Shown: piece by piece, positions 58,346-63,194 of the stretch
Numbering within the stretch: the stretch's first letter is position 1
Layout: each line of letters starts with the position of its first letter
Assembly: GCA_002746975.1 (NCBI GenBank)
Contig: NVXE01000009.1
Span: 22,297-85,490 of the forward strand
DNA from: Bacteroidota bacterium
GTDB taxonomy: Bacteria > Bacteroidota > Bacteroidia > Flavobacteriales_D > Sanyastnellaceae
Reading direction: 5' to 3'
Length of the DNA: 63,194 nucleotides
Position numbers and translations under genes: made by a program
The notes under the pieces: model-generated
Seen by the model: the letters and a program-made list of their open reading frames with translations, nothing else
Told to the model about the DNA's origin: nothing
Database searches by the model: none

Positions 58346-60279
58346 TATTTTTTCTTGCGCTTGTCTTTAGCAGCTTTTAGGTCTTTAGTTTTCTTAACCT
58401 GTTCTTTCTGCATTTCTGCTAATCGTTCTTGAAAAGCTGATTTCTTTTTAGGATTCTTTACGTTGGCATCAATCTTAGCAAGAATCTTATCTTCATTGAT
58501 GAAATAACGCTTTATAATTAGCATTTGGCCTATAGAAACTAAGTTAGCTGCTAGGTAATAAAGGCTCAAGCCAGAAGCAAATTTATTGAAGAAGAATAAC
58601 ATTGTGAATGGAATGAAATTCTGAATAACCTTCATGTTAGGCATACCTGGTTGAGAAACCTGAGGGGGCTGATTTGCAGTAGTCATTCTCATGTAAAAGA
58701 AAATGGAAATAGCCATAAGAACAGTGAATCCACTAATGTGACTTCCATACATAGGAATTGAGAATGGAAGGTCAATTATGCTATCGTATGCCGCAAGATC
58801 GTCAGCCCAAAGGAAGCTCTTTCCACGTAAGTCAATGTTCGCAGGGAAGAATCGGAACATTGCATACAAAATAGGCATTTGAAGGAGAGCCGGGAGACAA
58901 CCCGCCATAGGATTTACGCCAGTCTTTCTATAGAGCTCCATTGTTGCTTGCTGGCGTGCTGTACTATCATCCTTGTGTTCTTCGTTTATTTTCTCAATGT
59001 CTGGACGAAGCATTTTCATCTTCGCAGAGCTTAGGAAGTTCTTCCATGTAATAGGGAAGAGGAACATCTTAATTATTAAGGTTATTATAAGAATGATAAG
59101 TCCTGCACTAGCAATTCTAGAATTTAGAAAATCGTAAATAGGAAGGATAAAGTTGCGATTGACCCAACCAAAAATCCACCAACCATAATCTATAATCCTT
59201 CCCGCTTCCTCTAAGCCTGTATTATTAAGTAATTCAAGATCGTTAGGTCCGAAATAGAAAGAAAGTTCGTGTTCCATTGTATTTCCACGTACCTCAGCTA
59301 TCATAGGGAGGTCTGCATTAAAGCTCAGAGTTGATGTTGTGTCATCTTCAAAGAGTTCATTTGTGAGCACAGCTCCTACTTCAAATCCTCCATCTCTAGA
59401 AACTATTGCTGAGAAGAAATCCTGTTTGAAATCAACCCACTCTAAGTCATATTCAATAACTTCTTCATCGCTTCTGCCTTCGCTGAGGTAGTCGCGTCCT
59501 CTTCCTTCTTCCTTATAAAATATAGATGTATGCTGTCTTTCCCACTGTAACCCCTTCTCGTTTCTCAATCCAGTAGCAGACCAAATCAAATGCTGTTCAG
59601 GTAGAACCTTTTTATCTAATCCTCTAAAGGTGATACGTGTATCAAGTTGATACCCATTTAAAGTATGAACTATCTCAATCGATCCTCCGGATTCCGTAAC
59701 GGTTTTGAGATACATGGTAGTATCAGTTACAGATGTCATTAGAAAGTTAAGCTCACTCATCTTAAGACGACCAGTACCTGGAACGTCGAATTGAATATCC
59801 ATATAACTTCTTTGAGTATCCCAAAGTTCTATAGGTTCTCCGTCTCCATATCTAACATTGCCATCGATTAGTGTAGCTGATGTTGGTAAACCGCCTCTAG
59901 AATTAATCTTAACATCTAAAACGTATGATGCAATCGAGTATTCCTTATTTTTTCCATAAATAGAAGGTGCAAATGGCCCGTACTTGTCTATTACCTCCTT
60001 CGAAATAATTAATTTACCTAAAGAATCATTAGCAGGTAAGTTAATCCCTGAAATATTGTTGTTGCCAAGTAATGCTGAATTAACACTTCCATCACCATCC
60101 TCAGACCAAAGCCCCTCGTCGTTAGGGTGGGTTTTTTCTGAATTCTCAAAGTTCGCAGACTCTATTTCTGCAAGTCGCTCCATTTCAGCGATTTCCTCTT
60201 CAGTAGGTGCTGTGTACCAGTTATAGCCCATTAAGAGCACAAACATTAATACGAATCCTATAATTGTATTTTTATCCAT
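58345..60279 (-). CDS. yidC: Membrane protein insertase YidC
   Basis: A 644-residue insertase of the Bacteroidota type. A single N-terminal helix (IIGFVLMFVLLMGYNW) is followed by a large periplasmic domain (about 30-360). The conserved five-helix Oxa1 core (about 370-590) contains KMLRPDIEKINEEHK, MAGCLPALLQMPILYAMFR and NFIPFTMLFFFNKFASGLSL. The C-terminus is a basic tail rich in lysine. It inserts and folds inner-membrane proteins. It lies 45 bases after kdsC and is coupled to a lipoprotein gene. Confidence 0.97.
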   Translation of the reverse strand: MDKNTIIGFVLMFVLLMGYNWYTAPTEEEIAEMERLAEIESANFENSEKTHPNDEGLWSEDGDGSVNSALLGNNNISGINLPANDSLGKLIISKEVIDKYGPFAPSIYGKNKEYSIASYVLDVKINSRGGLPTSATLIDGNVRYGDGEPIELWDTQRSYMDIQFDVPGTGRLKMSELNFLMTSVTDTTMYLKTVTESGGSIEIVHTLNGYQLDTRITFRGLDKKVLPEQHLIWSATGLRNEKGLQWERQHTSIFYKEEGRGRDYLSEGRSDEEVIEYDLEWVDFKQDFFSAIVSRDGGFEVGAVLTNELFEDDTTSTLSFNADLPMIAEVRGNTMEHELSFYFGPNDLELLNNTGLEEAGRIIDYGWWIFGWVNRNFILPIYDFLNSRIASAGLIILIITLIIKMFLFPITWKNFLSSAKMKMLRPDIEKINEEHKDDSTARQQATMELYRKTGVNPMAGCLPALLQMPILYAMFRFFPANIDLRGKSFLWADDLAAYDSIIDLPFSIPMYGSHISGFTVLMAISIFFYMRMTTANQPPQVSQPGMPNMKVIQNFIPFTMLFFFNKFASGLSLYYLAANLVSIGQMLIIKRYFINEDKILAKIDANVKNPKKKSAFQERLAEMQKEQVKKTKDLKAAKDKRKKK

Positions 60280-60324
60280 TGAGGCGCGAAGTTAGTTAAG
60301 TGTTATTCGAAACCTATTGAATTA

Positions 60325-60843
60325 TTACCATTTATGAGCATTTTCTGAAGACCAAAGCCCTTTTAATCTCATCGCTTGCTCTAATAAATCTCTTACACAC
60401 CCTCTACCACCACATTTGGGACTAACATAATCTGCTACATTCCTTATTTCCTCTACTGCGTCATCAGGGCAAACCGCGAGTCCTGCATTGCTCATTGCGT
60501 GAAGATCGGGAATGTCATCTCCCATATACGCTACCTTATCTAAAGAGATGTTCAATTTCGTACAAAGCTCATTCAACGATTTCAGTTTATCACTACATCC
60601 TAAATGTACTTCTTTAACTCCCAGTTTTTCCATTCTTACTCCAACCGCTTTTTCATTCCCGCCAGTTAATACTGCTATCTTAAGGCCTTGCTTAACGGCC
60701 CATTGTACAGCAAATCCGTCGCGTGTTGAAGCTTGTCTAACTTGACTTCCATCAGGTAATAGTAGAACGATGCCATCAGTAAACACTCCATCGTAATCGA
60801 ATACGAAAAGCTCTATTTCTGCTAGTTTAATTTTGTAATTCAT
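60325..60843 (-). CDS. kdsC: KdsC-like HAD phosphatase (KDO-8-phosphate)
   Basis: A 172-residue C0-type HAD phosphatase. Motif I is FVFDYDGVFTDGIV (about 13-26), motif II AVLTGGNEKAV, and motif III AYMGDDIPDLHAM. The size fits the tetrameric KdsC family, which releases phosphate from KDO-8-phosphate in LPS synthesis. Closely related KDN-9-P or YrbI-like substrates cannot be excluded. It overlaps the upstream DUF2520 gene by 17 bases. Confidence 0.9.
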   Translation of the reverse strand: MNYKIKLAEIELFVFDYDGVFTDGIVLLLPDGSQVRQASTRDGFAVQWAVKQGLKIAVLTGGNEKAVGVRMEKLGVKEVHLGCSDKLKSLNELCTKLNISLDKVAYMGDDIPDLHAMSNAGLAVCPDDAVEEIRNVADYVSPKCGGRGCVRDLLEQAMRLKGLWSSENAHKW

Positions 60844-61636
60844 GGCTATCCGCTATATGCTTGCTTAAAAACTTGTAAAAGTCGACAATGCTAGTCGATT
60901 TTCTGCTTAGACGCAGTGATTTGTCTAAACTATAGAGTAACTCAAGATGTTTCTTTTGGCTTCCGTAATCGTGTCTGAGAGCGACACCTGTTTGGCGTGA
61001 AAAGGAGCTGCTATCAATAGCCCCTCGAGCCATATCTTCAGCTAACTTGTTTAAGATGTTCTTAGGTAGGTTTGCTTCCGACAAGATAGTCTGTGAAAGT
61101 GCCAAACAATGATTCGCGAAATTATCAGTAAAAACAGCTGCTAGGTGTACTTTAGCTCTGACATCTAATGGGGCGTAAAAAGGTTTGCCATGAATAACTT
61201 TTACAAGTTGATTAAGAATCTCACTGAAACTTTCACTACTTGCTTCTACACCAAATGAAATGTCACGGAAATTTTCGTTGATAGATTCAGGGTTTATGCT
61301 TTTTATAGGCCAAAGTACTCCACATTCATTTCCGAGTGCTTCTTTTGCAGTGACTCCAGAACAATGAAATTTATTTACTGTTGATGGAACTAAGCTAGCG
61401 ATATCTTTAATGGCATCGTCACTTACAATTATTGCCAGAGCATCAATATCTGTTCTAATTTTACTGATATCGTCGACAATAATAGCTCCCGTTATTTCTG
61501 ATAATTTATGGGTAGATTGCAGAGATCTCCCATAAACTTCGACAATATCTACACCATTAGCTCTCCATTCTCGTCCTAGAGATATAGCTACTCGTCCAGT
61601 ACCAATAATGCTTATTCGCAATTGTATAGAATGCAT
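60827..61636 (-). CDS. DUF2520/Rossmann-like oxidoreductase
   Basis: A 269-residue protein with an N-terminal Rossmann fold (RISIIGTGRVAISLGREW, about 7-24). The C-terminal helical domain (LAAVFTDNFANHCLALSQTI) is typical of the F420/NADP-type proteins annotated DUF2520. The function is unknown; in Bacteroidota it is regularly found next to kdsC, as here. Its ATG overlaps the upstream stop as TAATG. Confidence 0.85.
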   Translation of the reverse strand: MHSIQLRISIIGTGRVAISLGREWRANGVDIVEVYGRSLQSTHKLSEITGAIIVDDISKIRTDIDALAIIVSDDAIKDIASLVPSTVNKFHCSGVTAKEALGNECGVLWPIKSINPESINENFRDISFGVEASSESFSEILNQLVKVIHGKPFYAPLDVRAKVHLAAVFTDNFANHCLALSQTILSEANLPKNILNKLAEDMARGAIDSSSFSRQTGVALRHDYGSQKKHLELLYSLDKSLRLSRKSTSIVDFYKFLSKHIADSHELQN

Positions 61637-62670
61637 TATTTATTGTTATTGTGTATTTGATAAATCAAAAAAAAGATTCCTATTATTAAAAAGAAGCCCC
61701 CCAGCCAAAGAATTTCTAATAGCGGTAAAATTACACTTTTTATTATTACAACATTTCCTATAGGAGTATCTCTTAAATCCTCCTTAACGCTTATTTGAAA
61801 ACCAAACAAAAGTGAATGGTAGGTGTAATCATGGAAATGCCCTTTACACTTAAATGGAGTTGCTGTAAAAATAAGTTTACCAGGAGTACCGCTGATCCAA
61901 TCTTCAGACTTATCTATCTGAACAGAACTAGGGAAGGGGAGTATGCTCCAATTTTCATCTAAGTCATTGATAAATCTATTTGAAGCTAAGTGCTCTTTAA
62001 TAGATCTAAAATACATTTTATTAAACTCTACAATTTGCCCTAAAGGATATCTTTGAGGAGAAATTTCAAAGAGTTCAATTAGGTATTCATCCTTTTGAAC
62101 ACCATCATTAACATCTACGTAATTAGCGAAATAAGGTCCTACCTGAATAGTGTCTCCTTGTACCAAAACTATTTCATTATTGATGTTTGAAGAAAAGACG
62201 ACCTCCTTTTGGCTTGCTGTAAATACTATGCTGAAAATCATTATTGATGCTCCAAATAACACAATCGAAATTGAAGATATAAACTGCTTTTTTTCAAATT
62301 TTGTAAATAGAAAAAATCCATTTGAGATAGTAGAAAAAAGAGAGGCGAAAATCAATATTACTTTTAAAACTTCATATAGATTAAAGGTGTAAGCTCTTAA
62401 TATGAGTAAAGTGATTAAAGTTGAAGAAAGAATAGGTAATGCGAAGCTCCTTTTTTTGTTTGGTAAAAGCCAAGGGTAAGCACCAGAAATTAACATAAGA
62501 CAAACGCCTAGTGATGTTAATATTTTAAGTGGGTAATGGTTGTTTACATCTGAAAAGCACGAAACACAGATAACGATGCCAGCTAGAATTAATAAAGCAC
62601 CTCCGATAAATCTCCAAAAAGCTCTACTTAAAAGCGATTCGTTCTGTTTTCTATAGCCATTCATTGGCAT
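61636..62670 (-). CDS. Membrane protein resembling the C-terminal part of CcmF
   Basis: A 344-residue protein with four or five N-terminal hydrophobic segments (about 15-160), a periplasmic domain and a single C-terminal helix. The stretch VQGDTIQVGPYFANYVDV and the end LLEILWLGGFFLIIGIFFLI resemble the last part of CcmF. This suggests a cytochrome c maturation or related role, but the similarity is weak and I assign no function. It is A/T-rich and lies between the exonuclease and DUF2520 genes, four bases after the former. Confidence 0.6.
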   Translation of the reverse strand: MPMNGYRKQNESLLSRAFWRFIGGALLILAGIVICVSCFSDVNNHYPLKILTSLGVCLMLISGAYPWLLPNKKRSFALPILSSTLITLLILRAYTFNLYEVLKVILIFASLFSTISNGFFLFTKFEKKQFISSISIVLFGASIMIFSIVFTASQKEVVFSSNINNEIVLVQGDTIQVGPYFANYVDVNDGVQKDEYLIELFEISPQRYPLGQIVEFNKMYFRSIKEHLASNRFINDLDENWSILPFPSSVQIDKSEDWISGTPGKLIFTATPFKCKGHFHDYTYHSLLFGFQISVKEDLRDTPIGNVVIIKSVILPLLEILWLGGFFLIIGIFFLIYQIHNNNK

Positions 62671-62674
62671 ATAG

Positions 62675-63194
62675 TTACACTATATTCATGGGTTTCGCAA
62701 CACGAATGAATAGTTCGGCCATATTTTTTGCATCAGCGATAGCCCGATGCTGCGTTCCATTAAACTCTAGTCCCTCAAGCTTTAGAGCATTTTTAAGACC
62801 TATTTGGTTTTTAGAACCTTTGAATTTACTGTAATGCCTTTGTAAGCAAGCCCAATATTTGAGCCACTCAAGTTCCAAATTGTGAAGCCTTGCATCTTGT
62901 ACGAACTGCCTATGATCAAATTCGCCCCAGCTAAATAAAGCTGTGCGAGTTTCGTCATAATCCATCCAATCAGCAAACTTTTTTACTACGACATCAAAAT
63001 TGTCAGCATCTTCAACATCGTCTTGAGTTATGCTAGTCAGTTTCGTACAAAATTTATCTATCTTAGGGTGTAATACGGGGCGAATAAATTCACAAAACTC
63101 GTCGACAATTTCTAATTTTTCGTTGACTTTTACGGCACCGATCTCAATGATTTCAACCTTTCTAGGCTTTGGGCTCCTCCAGCATGTTGCCTCT
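62675..63194 (-). CDS. ERI1/KapD-like 3'-5' exonuclease, 5' end beyond the window
   Basis: This is a partial gene. The frame continues upstream of the ATG at 62965 to the window edge without a stop, and residues there read EATCWRSP, then RKVEIIEIGAVKV. That is motif I of DEDDh exonucleases (the Asp should lie just outside). Motif II is SWGEFDHRQF and motif III is HRAIADAKNM, giving a complete site. The family (KapD/ERI1) trims RNA or DNA 3' ends. At least 172 residues are visible; full length should be about 180. Confidence 0.92.
   Translation of the reverse strand, partial: EATCWRSPKPRKVEIIEIGAVKVNEKLEIVDEFCEFIRPVLHPKIDKFCTKLTSITQDDVEDADNFDVVVKKFADWMDYDETRTALFSWGEFDHRQFVQDARLHNLELEWLKYWACLQRHYSKFKGSKNQIGLKNALKLEGLEFNGTQHRAIADAKNMAELFIRVAKPMNIV

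Noticed and set aside
62675-62965. A complete 96-residue exonuclease starting at ATG 62965
   Set aside because: The same frame stays open to the window edge and encodes exonuclease motif I, so the ATG is internal and the gene is truncated only by the window.

Overview
The window reads as a chromosomal segment of a Bacteroidota bacterium, most likely a Flavobacteriales-like marine lineage; the taxon is an inference. Supporting signs are AT-rich DNA, an S46 dipeptidyl-peptidase, two PorE-like lipoprotein/OmpA proteins with PD40 beta-propellers, menaquinone-type MenG, Bacteroidota-style promoter boxes (TAnnTTTG) and very few Shine-Dalgarno sequences. Coding density is very high: 52 protein genes, no gene-free stretch above 300 bases, and no tRNA, rRNA, CRISPR array, insertion sequence or prophage that I could recognise.

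Layout. 0-6 kb: an MsbA-like ABC exporter, then the phenylacetyl-CoA epoxidase cluster (paaA-B-C-D plus a PaaI thioesterase leftward, paaE rightward). 6-16 kb: ABC-F ATPase, GNAT enzyme, CTP synthase, WYL regulator, PerM-like permease, SixA-like phosphatase, a DtxR/MntR-type regulator with its ZIP metal transporter, and the Mpl murein-recycling ligase. 16-25 kb: a CysZ/EI24-like membrane protein, then a leftward run aspC - hldE-kinase - trkH - menG - aroA, and a sodium:solute symporter. 24.6-32.7 kb rightward: recR, an unusual glycosyltransferase fusion, a 2-oxoacid dehydrogenase E2, an OmpA/PD40 protein, a DnaQ-like exonuclease and a glycosyltransferase. 32.7-38.6 kb: a leftward operon of a zinc-site-less M16 protein, FtsE and a glycosyltransferase, facing hutH and a membrane methyltransferase. 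38.7-51.2 kb leftward: aroC - gltP-like - OmpA/PD40 - large TPR protein - outer-membrane barrel - gyrB - SDR. 51.2-54.2 kb rightward: hutI and ftcD. 54.4-63.2 kb leftward: an exonuclease cut by the window edge, a CcmF-tail-like membrane protein, a DUF2520 protein, kdsC, yidC, a lipoprotein, a DPP7-like S46 peptidase, trmD and rplS.

How it works together. Two catabolic themes are visible: aerobic phenylacetate degradation (complete multicomponent epoxidase) and histidine degradation (hutH, hutI, formiminotransferase/cyclodeaminase). The rest is housekeeping: shikimate pathway (aroA, aroC), menaquinone, LPS sugars (kdsC, hldE kinase), cell-envelope assembly (yidC, OmpA-like, TPR/barrel pair), potassium and divalent-metal uptake.

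The most interesting signal is regulatory rather than a new gene cassette. Many unlinked genes have a TAnnTTTG-like -7 box ending exactly four bases before the start codon, which would give leaderless or nearly leaderless mRNAs. The divergent aroC/hutI start region is a 32-bp imperfect palindrome whose two ends are the two start codons. I did not find a convincing new defence, mobile or secondary-metabolite system; this is mostly ordinary core genome with several odd domain fusions.
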